From positions 1 through 8,958 of the forward strand of contig CALDLZ010000492.1 of the NCBI GenBank assembly GCA_937915335.1: a stretch of DNA of 8,958 nt. The letters run 5' to 3'. Below, one piece after another: positions 1-5,528 of the stretch. Made by a program: the position numbers and the translations under genes. Each line of letters opens with the position of its first letter. The first letter of the stretch is position 1. Under the pieces are notes generated by a model. The model was not told the DNA's origin. It ran no database searches and saw only the letters and a list, made by a program, of their open reading frames with translations. Source of the DNA: an uncultured Faecalibacterium sp. GTDB taxonomy: Bacteria; Bacillota; Clostridia; Oscillospirales; Ruminococcaceae.

Positions 1-23
1 CCATACGCCAACCACCTTGTCAA
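1..23 (-). promoter_or_regulatory. Truncated leftward promoter (-35 box at window edge)
   Basis: On the minus strand a perfect TTGACA lies at 23-18, followed by exactly 17 bases before the window ends, which places the expected -10 just outside. The upstream part (minus-strand reading of about 24-60) is rich in A and T tracts, as in UP-element-like promoters. It would drive a gene to the left that cannot be seen. The call rests on a single box plus spacing. Confidence 0.4.
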
Positions 24-98
24 CACTTTTCTGCATCTTTTTTCAAGTTTTTTCTTCTTTTTGCAAAACGGGTGCTGACGGACAGGCTCAACCCCCTC

Positions 99-143
99 CG
101 AAATGGCCACAGCCATTTCGGCTCCCCTTTGCCAAGGGGAGCC
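99..143. repeat. Paired-hairpin intergenic repeat
   Basis: Two perfect inverted repeats stand back to back. The first has 9-bp arms at 99-107 and 112-120 around the loop CACA. The second has 10-bp arms at 120-129 and 134-143 around TGCC; the G at 120 is shared. Neither is followed by a T tract, so neither looks like a terminator, and the likely coaX start of transcription is downstream of both. CCCCTCC/AAGGGGAGCC-style paired hairpins recur between genes in Faecalibacterium-like genomes as I recall them. Only one copy is present in this window, so repetition cannot be shown here. Confidence 0.6.
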
Positions 144-144
144 C

Positions 145-178
145 TTGCAGTTTCCGGAACGGTGTTATATTATATAAT
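145..178 (+). promoter_or_regulatory. Probable coaX promoter
   Basis: An extended -10 (TG at 163-164, TATATT at 166-171) is preceded by TTGCAG at 145-150 with a short 15-nt spacer. An alternative -10, TATAAT, is at 173-178. The whole stretch 163-188 is AT-rich in an otherwise GC-rich area. The resulting leader would be about 25-30 nt and ends in the Shine-Dalgarno AGGAGG at 195-200, 8 nt before the ATG. Confidence 0.5.
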
Positions 179-208
179 TACATTATATAGGCAGAGGAGG
201 CCCCCACC

Positions 209-985
209 ATGATTCTGACGGTCAACATCGGCAACACGCACATCACCATTGCCGGCTATGAGCACGATACCTTGCAGTTCAGCGGGCGGCTGCATTCCAG
301 CCCGGCCGCAACGGTGGACGAGTACGCCATGAACCTGCTGAATCTGCTCTCCTTATATAGGGTGGCACCCGAGCGCATTGAGGGCGGCATCCTGGGCAGT
401 GTGGTACCTGCGCTGACAGGCCGTGTGCTTGAGGCACTGCGAATGCTCTGCTCTGCCCGTTTCCTGACCGTTGGACCCGGCCTGAAAAGCGGCATCAAGC
501 TGCGGCTGGACAATCCCGCCCAGCTGGGTGCAGAGCTTCTGTGCGGTGCGGTAGCCGCTCTGGCAGAGGGCCCCGGGCCGCTGGCGGTCATCTCGGCAGA
601 TACCGCCATCTCCATCATGGCAGTGAACGCAAAGCAGGAGCTGGTGGGCGGCGTGATCCTGCCCGGCCCGCAGCTTTCGCTGGCAGCGCTGGTGCAGAAC
701 ACCGCCCAACTGCCCCAGATCGATCTCTCGGCACCGGCGGCTTCCTCTATTCTGGGCAAAAACACCTCCGCCTGCTTACAAAACGGCTTTGTACTGGGCA
801 CCGCCGGGCTGCTGGATGGTTTGGCTGCGCATTTTCAGTCCGAGCTTGGCCCGGACATCCGCTTCTACGCCACCGGCAACCTGCCCCGCACCATCCGGGA
901 GGCCTGCCGCACCCCCATTCAGTACCGAGAGTATCTGATCACGGATGGACTGTATCGCATCTGGCAAAAGAATCGAAAATGGTAA
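209..985 (+). CDS. coaX: Type III pantothenate kinase (CoaX) homologue with altered active site
   Basis: The family phosphorylates pantothenate with ATP, the first step of coenzyme A synthesis, in the cytoplasm. At 258 residues the length is normal for CoaX. Family landmarks are visible: N-terminal phosphate loop NIGNT (6-10), GGVILPG (147-153), TAQLP (165-169), GKNT (183-186) followed by the G-x-x-G/GLLDGL helix (to about 205), and the C-terminal DGLYRIWQKN. Several catalytic positions differ from the family norm. The first-motif Asp is Asn6, the GADR motif is GAEL (107-110), so the usual catalytic Asp is Glu and the Arg is Leu. The DxGTATT loop reads SADTAIS (129-135), and the ATGG turn is ATGN (222-225). 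It may therefore be a weak or inactive paralogue, or a regulator like the Baf/CoaX relatives. The start is fixed by AGGAGG 8 nt upstream. It is monocistronic, ending before a terminator. Family assignment is firm; kinase activity is doubtful. Confidence 0.85.
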   Translation: MILTVNIGNTHITIAGYEHDTLQFSGRLHSSPAATVDEYAMNLLNLLSLYRVAPERIEGGILGSVVPALTGRVLEALRMLCSARFLTVGPGLKSGIKLRLDNPAQLGAELLCGAVAALAEGPGPLAVISADTAISIMAVNAKQELVGGVILPGPQLSLAALVQNTAQLPQIDLSAPAASSILGKNTSACLQNGFVLGTAGLLDGLAAHFQSELGPDIRFYATGNLPRTIREACRTPIQYREYLITDGLYRIWQKNRKW

Positions 986-1068
986 CGCCAAAATGAAAAG
1001 GAATTTTCCACCATACAAAAAGCATCTCGCGCAGGCAACGACAATAGCCTGATTATTGGAGAAAACAC

Positions 1069-1118
1069 AAAAGGACAACCTCGGCAGGGCGCTCCCAAAC
1101 TGCCGAGGTTGTCCTTTT
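1069..1118. terminator. Bidirectional terminator between coaX and the hydrolase operon
   Basis: Perfect 19-bp arms (1069-1087 and 1100-1118) enclose a 12-nt loop. The A-run at the left end and T-run at the right end make it functional for both convergent transcripts. The right arm touches the stop codon of the leftward hydrolase gene (TAA at 1120-1118). The stretch 986-1068 before it holds no further gene that I can support. Confidence 0.9.
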
Positions 1119-2032
1119 TATTCTGCAAATTGTATTTGCTGGTTCTGATACAGCGGATTGCGGAGCAGCTCCGGTGCATCTCCGGTAAATGCCCTTGCCG
1201 CCTCTGCATCGCCTTTTAGAAGCCACAGAAACCATGCCGTTACATATCCGTCCGCAGAGTACAGCATTTTTCCGTGATCCACATTGGTGCGCAGCGCCAA
1301 TACTTTGCGGGCATCTATCGCATCGTATAGCTTCTGTGCCCCTTCCGGGGTAATAACATCGTTTTCAACGCCTGCCAGAACCATGGTGGGAATCCGTGTT
1401 TGCGCTGGGTCATACGGTATTTTTAACGCCTCCGCCCAGTCCTGCTGTGTCGGGGACAAGCTGACCGCGCAGGTATACAGGCCGCTATGCGGCTGTTCAC
1501 TGATGGCGTTGAACACACCCACGCCGCCCTGCGAGTGGCCAGAAATTCCGATGTGTTCCGTGTCCACTTTCTGATAGAACCGACTGTCCGGGTTCTCGTT
1601 TTCGTTCAGAAGCCACGCAAGTGTTGTATCTGCAGAACTACCGGAATAAGTGCTTGGGTCTTCGTTTCCAATGACGATGAACCCCCACGAAGCCAGATGT
1701 TTGAACAGTGCCGGATATTTGGAGCTGTACACACCCGTGCCATTCACCATCACAACAACCGGATAGCTTTCGGAACTTTCAGTCAGTTCCTTGGGATAAT
1801 AGACATTGATGCTGCCCCATTCTTCTTCCGTGGGCACTTCCATGTGTTCCACCTGTGAAGCTCCCATTGCCAGATATTTTGCTTCCAGTTCCCCGCCGGT
1901 TTTGACCGTCTGGGTGTAATTATTGGGAACAAATGGCTGCATGGACAGCAGCAGTAAAAGAATTGAAATTGTTATCACAAGAATCACCACCACGATCAGA
2001 ATGATTTTCAGAAACCTCAAAATCATCTTCAT
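1118..2032 (-). CDS. Membrane-anchored alpha/beta hydrolase (PETase/dienelactone-hydrolase-like)
   Basis: A 304-residue serine hydrolase, most likely an esterase. Residues about 5-30 form one very hydrophobic segment after a positively charged start (MKMILRFLK), so the protein is probably anchored with its catalytic domain outside the membrane. The nucleophile elbow is GHSQGG (165-170) with Ser167. Asp225 in GVENDVITPE and His253 in NVDHGK complete a plausible triad. The VMVNGTG strand (94-100) is where the oxyanion-hole loop is expected. The C-terminal pattern (TAWFLWLLKGD, then NPLYQ) resembles PETase/chlorophyllase-type hydrolases. The start codon overlaps the stop of the upstream esterase gene as ATGA (2032-2029), which implies translational coupling. 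It is the last gene of the operon and ends in the terminator at 1069-1118. The substrate cannot be told from the sequence. Confidence 0.85.
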   Translation of the reverse strand: MKMILRFLKIILIVVVILVITISILLLLLSMQPFVPNNYTQTVKTGGELEAKYLAMGASQVEHMEVPTEEEWGSINVYYPKELTESSESYPVVVMVNGTGVYSSKYPALFKHLASWGFIVIGNEDPSTYSGSSADTTLAWLLNENENPDSRFYQKVDTEHIGISGHSQGGVGVFNAISEQPHSGLYTCAVSLSPTQQDWAEALKIPYDPAQTRIPTMVLAGVENDVITPEGAQKLYDAIDARKVLALRTNVDHGKMLYSADGYVTAWFLWLLKGDAEAARAFTGDAPELLRNPLYQNQQIQFAE

Positions 2033-2994
2033 TCACTCATGTACTTGTCCAGATATTCCACTACGGTATCCAGATATTCCATGTAGACCTTGTTGTCATT
2101 TTGCAGACCATGGCCGGAATGTTCTGCTACAAAATACTGATAGTCCACGCCGTTTGCTTCCAGTGCAGCGGCCAACGTTTTTGAAGCCGCGAAAGGCTGC
2201 ACTTTATCGTGTGCACCATAGCAAAGGACGGAAGGCACAGTGTCCTTTGTGACCCAGCGGTCTGCGGAGATAGGCTTGACCGCTTCCAGATAGGCACCAG
2301 ACGTGATATCCTCCGTGGAAAGTGTCTGACCAGACATTACGCCAAACAGAGTTGCGGCCGCTTCCGGGCTTTGGTCAAGGTCGTAGATTCCCCAATCTTC
2401 TGCACGAAAACTGCCGGGGCCGACCGCTTCAAACACCATTTTGACCGGAATCGGTGAAGTATCAGCATCCCGGTAAGCATAAATCAGAGCAAGACATCCC
2501 CCTGCACTGCCGCCAGCAATCGCCATCCGGTCAAGCTTGTAGCCTAATTTTTCAGCTTCTGCAACGACATACGGCATAGCCGCTTTGATCTCTTCCGACT
2601 GGCTGTACACGCTGGCATTTGGGTTTTCTTCCGTAAACAGTGTGTAGTTGATGCCAGCCGCTACATAGCCTTTACTGCACAGCCATTGTAACATCTCGGC
2701 ATCGCCAGACTTATCGCCGGCCGTAAAACCACCAGCGTGGAGATAAACTACAAGGCCGTAATTTTCTTTGGTATTGTCTGCCGGAACATACAGGTCGAAT
2801 TTGTTCGCTACGCCGTTCCCATAGGACAAGTCGGTGTACACTTTGCCGATTGTGTCACTCCATTGGACGGAGTATTTGCCGTGGGTGGGGTCATATTTCA
2901 TTTTAAAGAACGCAGAACCGACAAACGCTGTGATGAATGCCGCAGTGTAAATCAGCCCCCACTTGAGCCGACCGTTTGATTTTGTCTTTTTCAC
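2029..2994 (-). CDS. Membrane-anchored HSL-type alpha/beta hydrolase (esterase/lipase)
   Basis: With the GTG start at 2994 the protein has 321 residues. I chose this start because GGAGGA (minus strand, 3008-3003) lies 8 nt upstream and the preceding residues of the open frame are low-complexity and overlap another coding frame. After a basic tail (KKTKSNGRLK), residues about 12-30 form a single membrane anchor. The catalytic domain shows HAGGF (86-90) as the HGGG-like oxyanion motif, GGSAGG (161-166) with Ser163, Asp263 in AHDKVQP and His295 in HSGHGL. This matches the hormone-sensitive-lipase/BD-FAE type of carboxylesterase, a class different from the neighbouring hydrolase. Its GTG overlaps the stop of the 44-codon gene upstream (GTGA), and its TGA overlaps the next ATG. 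The open frame extends upstream to 3174 but has no ribosome binding site there. The substrate is unknown; short-chain or acetyl esters are a guess. Confidence 0.88.
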   Translation of the reverse strand: MKKTKSNGRLKWGLIYTAAFITAFVGSAFFKMKYDPTHGKYSVQWSDTIGKVYTDLSYGNGVANKFDLYVPADNTKENYGLVVYLHAGGFTAGDKSGDAEMLQWLCSKGYVAAGINYTLFTEENPNASVYSQSEEIKAAMPYVVAEAEKLGYKLDRMAIAGGSAGGCLALIYAYRDADTSPIPVKMVFEAVGPGSFRAEDWGIYDLDQSPEAAATLFGVMSGQTLSTEDITSGAYLEAVKPISADRWVTKDTVPSVLCYGAHDKVQPFAASKTLAAALEANGVDYQYFVAEHSGHGLQNDNKVYMEYLDTVVEYLDKYMSE

Positions 2995-3125
2995 AGAATA
3001 TTTCCTCCGAACAGCGTACCACCCAGCAGCAGATTCAGCCCGGCGCGGACAGCCAGCCGACCTAAAACTGCACCGAGAAGAATGACAATAAGAAGAACTA
3101 CAAGACGTTTTTTTGTCAGATCCAT
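2991..3125 (-). CDS. Small hydrophobic 44-residue protein, first gene of the esterase operon
   Basis: The frame starts at ATG 3125-3123 with a good Shine-Dalgarno AAGGAG (3137-3132), 6 nt upstream. It ends in TGA at 2993-2991, overlapping the GTG start of the esterase gene as GTGA. The product begins MDLTKKRL, has a strongly hydrophobic stretch at about 8-22, then Arg23 and Arg27, and a second hydrophobic Leu/Gly-rich part at about 28-44 ending in GGNIL. It would be a membrane peptide with one or two short helices. I do not recognise a family. The ribosome binding site, the promoter upstream and the coupled downstream start all argue that it is translated, although a pure translational-coupling leader is possible. 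It is short enough to be missed by ordinary gene callers. Confidence 0.65.
   Translation of the reverse strand: MDLTKKRLVVLLIVILLGAVLGRLAVRAGLNLLLGGTLFGGNIL
3003..3008 (-). promoter_or_regulatory. Ribosome binding site deciding the esterase GTG start
   Basis: GGAGGA on the minus strand, 8 nt before GTG at 2994-2992. It lies inside the last codons of the 44-codon gene. It supports a GTG start rather than the longer open frame beginning at 3174. Confidence 0.75.
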
Positions 3126-3142
3126 TGAGAACTCCTTTTCTC

Positions 3143-3171
3143 TTGACTTTTTGCTGGGACAAGTGTATCAT
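3143..3171 (+). promoter_or_regulatory. Promoter of the TetR-family gene
   Basis: TTGACT (3143-3148), a 17-nt spacer and TATCAT (3166-3171). It gives a start of transcription near 3178 and a leader of about 45 nt. Its -10 overlaps that of the divergent operon promoter, so the two should compete for polymerase and respond to the same bound repressor. Confidence 0.55.
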
Positions 3172-3200
3172 CAAAACAGCGCTGGGTCAATCGTATCAGC
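3153..3200. repeat. 20-bp direct repeats, candidate regulator operator
   Basis: Copies at 3153-3172 and 3181-3200 share 16 of 20 bases. They have the common frame GCTGGG, then A/T-C-A-A, then GTATCA, and their starts are 28 bp apart. A shorter third copy, TGTATCATC, recurs exactly at 3164-3172 and 3225-3233, the latter over the regulator's start codon. The first repeat covers both -10 boxes and the second covers the operon's -35. That placement is what a TetR-type repressor would need, but binding is inferred. The copies are only weakly palindromic. Confidence 0.5.
3162..3190 (-). promoter_or_regulatory. Promoter of the esterase operon
   Basis: Minus-strand TTGACC (3190-3185), a 17-nt spacer and TACACT (3167-3162). 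Transcription would begin near 3155, about 18-23 nt before the Shine-Dalgarno of the 44-codon gene. The -35 and -10 boxes each fall inside one copy of the 20-bp direct repeat described separately. Confidence 0.6.
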
Positions 3201-3223
3201 AAAAATGAGACAATGAGGGGAAT

Positions 3224-3766
3224 TTGTATCATCCCATGAAAAACATGAACAATCAGGAAAAGAACACCTATGTCCGGCAGCATATTCTGTCCGCATTGCT
3301 GGAATTGATGAAATCACAGGATTTTTCAGACATCAGTATTCAGACAATCGTAGATGTCGCCGGTGTCGGGCGGGCATCCTTTTACCGCAATTTTGAAAGC
3401 AAAGAAGATGTGCTGAAGCAGGAGTCCGTTCGTTTGACCGATGAATGGAAAGCACAGTTTGACCAAGAACACCCGAACGGAACACCAGCGCCAAACAACT
3501 TATGGCTTATCAGTCTGCTGGATTTCTACAAGGTGCATTCCGAGTTCTATCTTGCACTGTATCATGCCGGGCTGTCGGATATCATGCTGGAAACGATTCT
3601 TAGCTATTTTGACCGCTCTCCGGAAATTCCCAATGGGCTGGCCTATCTGAACTCCGCCATTGGCTATATGCTCTATGGCTGGGTACACGAGTGGATGCGC
3701 CGGGGAATGCAGGAATCCGGCACAGAGCTTGCCCGCATGTTTGTAGAGAACAGCCATTTACATTAA
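3224..3766 (+). CDS. TetR/AcrR-family transcriptional regulator
   Basis: A 180-residue regulator with the N-terminal TetR DNA-binding domain: helix 1 around YVRQHILSALLELM, then the helix-turn-helix at about 38-57 (SIQTIVDVAGVGRASFYRNF) and the usual ESKEDVL continuation. The rest is a helical ligand/dimer domain ending in a short tail, typical in length for the family. The start is uncertain. TTG at 3224 sits 5 nt after a GAGG core (3215-3218), whereas ATG at 3236 (giving 176 residues) is 15 nt from it. The gene is divergent from the three-gene esterase operon and shares its promoter region and direct repeats. The natural inference is that it represses that operon and itself and is released by a small ligand, possibly a substrate or product of the esterases. 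It is followed by its own terminator. Confidence 0.88.
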   Translation: MYHPMKNMNNQEKNTYVRQHILSALLELMKSQDFSDISIQTIVDVAGVGRASFYRNFESKEDVLKQESVRLTDEWKAQFDQEHPNGTPAPNNLWLISLLDFYKVHSEFYLALYHAGLSDIMLETILSYFDRSPEIPNGLAYLNSAIGYMLYGWVHEWMRRGMQESGTELARMFVENSHLH

Positions 3767-3769
3767 ACA

Positions 3770-3811
3770 AAAAATCCGATTTCCTCTCAAGCGAGAAGAA
3801 ATCGGATTTTT
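3770..3811. terminator. Bidirectional terminator between tetR and tRNA-Arg
   Basis: Perfect 14-bp arms (3770-3783 and 3798-3811) carry A-runs on the left and T-runs on the right. An inner TCTC/GAGA stem (3785-3788 with 3793-3796) tightens the loop to AAGC. It lies 3 nt after the tetR stop and about 10 nt beyond the tRNA 3' end, so it can serve both convergent transcripts. Confidence 0.88.
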
Positions 3812-3821
3812 CATTGTTCCA

Positions 3822-3895
3822 TGCGACCGGGAGGATTCGAACCTCTGGCCTTCCGGGTCGGAGCCGAACGCTCTATCCAGCTGAGCTACGATCGC
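3822..3895 (-). tRNA. tRNA-Arg, anticodon CCG
   Basis: The 74-nt gene folds as a cloverleaf. The acceptor is GCGATCG with CGGTCGC (one T-G wobble), followed by T8 and A9. The D stem is GCTC/GAGC, and the anticodon stem TTCGG/CCGGA encloses the loop CTCCGAC. The anticodon CCG reads the arginine codon CGG. The T loop is TTCGAAT and the discriminator is A. The 3' CCA is not encoded (TGG follows), so it must be added by the nucleotidyltransferase. The outermost T-stem pair (49-65) is A-C rather than a normal pair, which is unusual. The gene has its own promoter and is a single tRNA unit. Confidence 0.93.
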
Positions 3896-3899
3896 ACAT

Positions 3900-3915
3900 C
3901 ACTGGTAAACCAGTG
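3900..3915. repeat. Perfect short palindrome in the tRNA leader
   Basis: Seven-bp arms at 3900-3906 and 3909-3915 around AA. It fills the gap between the predicted start of transcription (about 3915) and the tRNA 5' end at 3895. In RNA it could fold as a 6-bp hairpin with a 4-nt loop just ahead of the RNase P cleavage site. It could also be a protein site; nothing decides between these. Confidence 0.5.
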
Positions 3916-3921
3916 TAATGT

Positions 3922-3950
3922 AGTATAGCACAGCCGGGTGCAAAAATCAA
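3922..3950 (-). promoter_or_regulatory. Promoter of tRNA-Arg
   Basis: Minus-strand TTGATT (3950-3945), a 17-nt spacer and TATACT (3927-3922), with an extended -10 TG just upstream. The predicted start lies about 20 nt before the tRNA. This is a strong promoter, as expected for a stable RNA. Confidence 0.75.
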
Positions 3951-4030
3951 GCCGTTCGACAGCTCCACACGGGGATACAATCCAATCATTATCGAGGCGA
4001 CCATATTCTGTTTTCTTTTTGAAAAGGCTC

Positions 4031-4058
4031 TTGCAAATGCGGCACGCGGCTTTATAAT
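4031..4058 (+). promoter_or_regulatory. Promoter of the MATE transporter gene
   Basis: TTGCAA (4031-4036), a 16-nt spacer and a perfect TATAAT (4053-4058). It gives a leader of about 50 nt to the ATG at 4117. I see no riboswitch or attenuator in the leader. Between this promoter and the tRNA promoter (3951-4030) I see no gene. Confidence 0.7.
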
Positions 4059-4116
4059 AGAGCTTGGCCCCGGTGTGCGCGGGCATGGTCTAGGAATGGA
4101 AAAAGGAAACCAAAAT

Positions 4117-5484
4117 ATGAAATCAAGCACGAAATCCCTGACGGAAGGCCCTCTGGCGAAGCAGATCCTTCTGGTCAGCCTGCCGCTGGCGCTTTCCAAC
4201 CTGCTGCAGGTCTTATTCAATATGTCAGACGTGGCTGTGGTGGGCCGGTTCGCGGGTTCTACGGCGCTGGGTGCGGTGGGCTCCACCAGCATCTTTGTCT
4301 CGTTGTTCACCGGCTTTCTCATCGGCCTAGGCAACGGTATCAACGTGCTGGTTGCCCGCTTTTACGGAGCAAAGCACCCGAACGATGTCCACGATACCGT
4401 CCACTCAGCCCTCATCGTCAGCTTTATTGCGGGCGTGATCCTGTTGGTCGTGGGTCTGCTGGGCTCCCCTGCCCTGCTGCGGCTGCTGAACACCAAAGAG
4501 GATCTGCTGCCGGGTGCTATCCTCTATCTGCGGGTGTATTTCCTGGGCATGCCGGCACTGGCCCTGTACAACTTTGGCAACGCCGTGTTCAGCGCCATCG
4601 GCGACACCAAAAAACCGCTCTACTTCCTGAGCTTTGCCGGTGTGCTGAATATCATCCTGAATCTGTTCTTCGTCATCGTCTGCAAGCTGGATGTAGCAGG
4701 CGTGGCGCTGGCCAGTGCTATCTCCCAGTGCGTCTCCGCCGGATTGATCCTCCACGCGTTGACTAAAGTGCAGGACTGCTATGCCCTCCATTTCAAGGAG
4801 ACCAGGCTCGATCCCGCCATGACCAGGAGTATTCTGGCGCTGGGCCTGCCCGCCGGGTTCCAGAACGCCATCTTCGCCATCGCCAACCTGTTCATCCAGG
4901 CGGGTGTCAACTCCTTCGATTCTCTCATGGTCAAGGGCAACAGCGCCGCCGCCAATGCCGACCCGCTCATTTACGACTGCATGGCCGCCTTCTATATGGC
5001 CTGTGCGAGCTTTATGAGCCAGAACTACGGTGCGGGCAAGCCTGACCGTGTCAAGAAGAGCTATTTCATCTCGCTGACCTATTCCTTCGGTGTGGGGCTG
5101 GTGCTGGGCGGCAGCCTGTTCCTGTTTGGCCGCCAGTTCCTTGCCCTCTTTACCACCGAGAGCGCCGTCATCGATGCCGGTATGAAGCGTGTGGGCGTGA
5201 TGGCGCTGGCCTACTGCATCTCGGCCTTTATGGACTGCACCATCGCCGCTTCCCGCGGCCTGGGCAAGACTGTGGTGCCCACCATCATCGTCATTATGGG
5301 CTCCTGTGTGTTCCGGGTGATCTGGGTGTACACCATCTTCGCCTACTTCCACACCATCCCCTCGCTCTATCTGCTCTACCCCTGCTCCTGGGCACTGACC
5401 GCCCTTGCGGAGATCATCTACTTTGCGCACAGCTACAAGCACGCCATGAAGATCTTCAAGGAGCCGACGCCCTCTTCTCTATAA
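4117..5484 (+). CDS. MATE-family multidrug/cation antiporter
   Basis: A 455-residue polytopic membrane protein of the MATE (NorM/DinF) superfamily, which exports drugs or metabolites in exchange for Na+ or H+. The length and about 12 predicted membrane segments fit the family. The first helix contains the characteristic LFNMSDVAVVGRF stretch (33-45) with Asp38, and AIGDTKKPLYF (160-170) sits at the end of the fourth or fifth helix. The second half opens with GLPAGFQNAIFAIANLF, mirroring the SLPLALSNLLQVLF of the first half, which reflects the internal duplication. The SFMSQNYGAG loop is also typical. The start is set by AAGGA 9 nt upstream. In-frame starts at 4075 (GTG) and 4096 (ATG) lack a spaced ribosome binding site. 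It is monocistronic, with its own promoter and terminator. The substrate cannot be assigned. Confidence 0.92.
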   Translation: MKSSTKSLTEGPLAKQILLVSLPLALSNLLQVLFNMSDVAVVGRFAGSTALGAVGSTSIFVSLFTGFLIGLGNGINVLVARFYGAKHPNDVHDTVHSALIVSFIAGVILLVVGLLGSPALLRLLNTKEDLLPGAILYLRVYFLGMPALALYNFGNAVFSAIGDTKKPLYFLSFAGVLNIILNLFFVIVCKLDVAGVALASAISQCVSAGLILHALTKVQDCYALHFKETRLDPAMTRSILALGLPAGFQNAIFAIANLFIQAGVNSFDSLMVKGNSAAANADPLIYDCMAAFYMACASFMSQNYGAGKPDRVKKSYFISLTYSFGVGLVLGGSLFLFGRQFLALFTTESAVIDAGMKRVGVMALAYCISAFMDCTIAASRGLGKTVVPTIIVIMGSCVFRVIWVYTIFAYFHTIPSLYLLYPCSWALTALAEIIYFAHSYKHAMKIFKEPTPSSL

Positions 5485-5487
5485 GGC

Positions 5488-5522
5488 AAAAGTGGATGCC
5501 GCCAAACGGCATCCACTTTTTT
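5488..5522. terminator. Terminator after the MATE gene
   Basis: Perfect 14-bp arms (5488-5501 and 5507-5520) around CCAAA, with a T-run to 5522 on the plus strand. The A-run on the left also lets it end the leftward aldo/keto reductase transcript, whose last codon lies at 5529-5531. Confidence 0.9.
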
Positions 5523-5528
5523 GTTTCC

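Noticed and set aside
99..143. Riboswitch or terminator upstream of coaX
   Set aside because: The predicted start of transcription is downstream of both hairpins and there is no T tract; short perfect stems suit a DNA repeat better.
2029..3174. 381-residue form of the HSL-type esterase starting at 3174
   Set aside because: The extra 60 residues are Ser/Cys/Arg-rich, lack a ribosome site, start upstream of the predicted operon transcript start and overlap the 44-codon frame; GGAGGA 8 nt before GTG at 2994 fits better.
4405..5442. 345-codon minus-strand open frame opposite the MATE gene
   Set aside because: Low-complexity, charged antisense product without family features; the plus-strand MATE frame is unambiguous.
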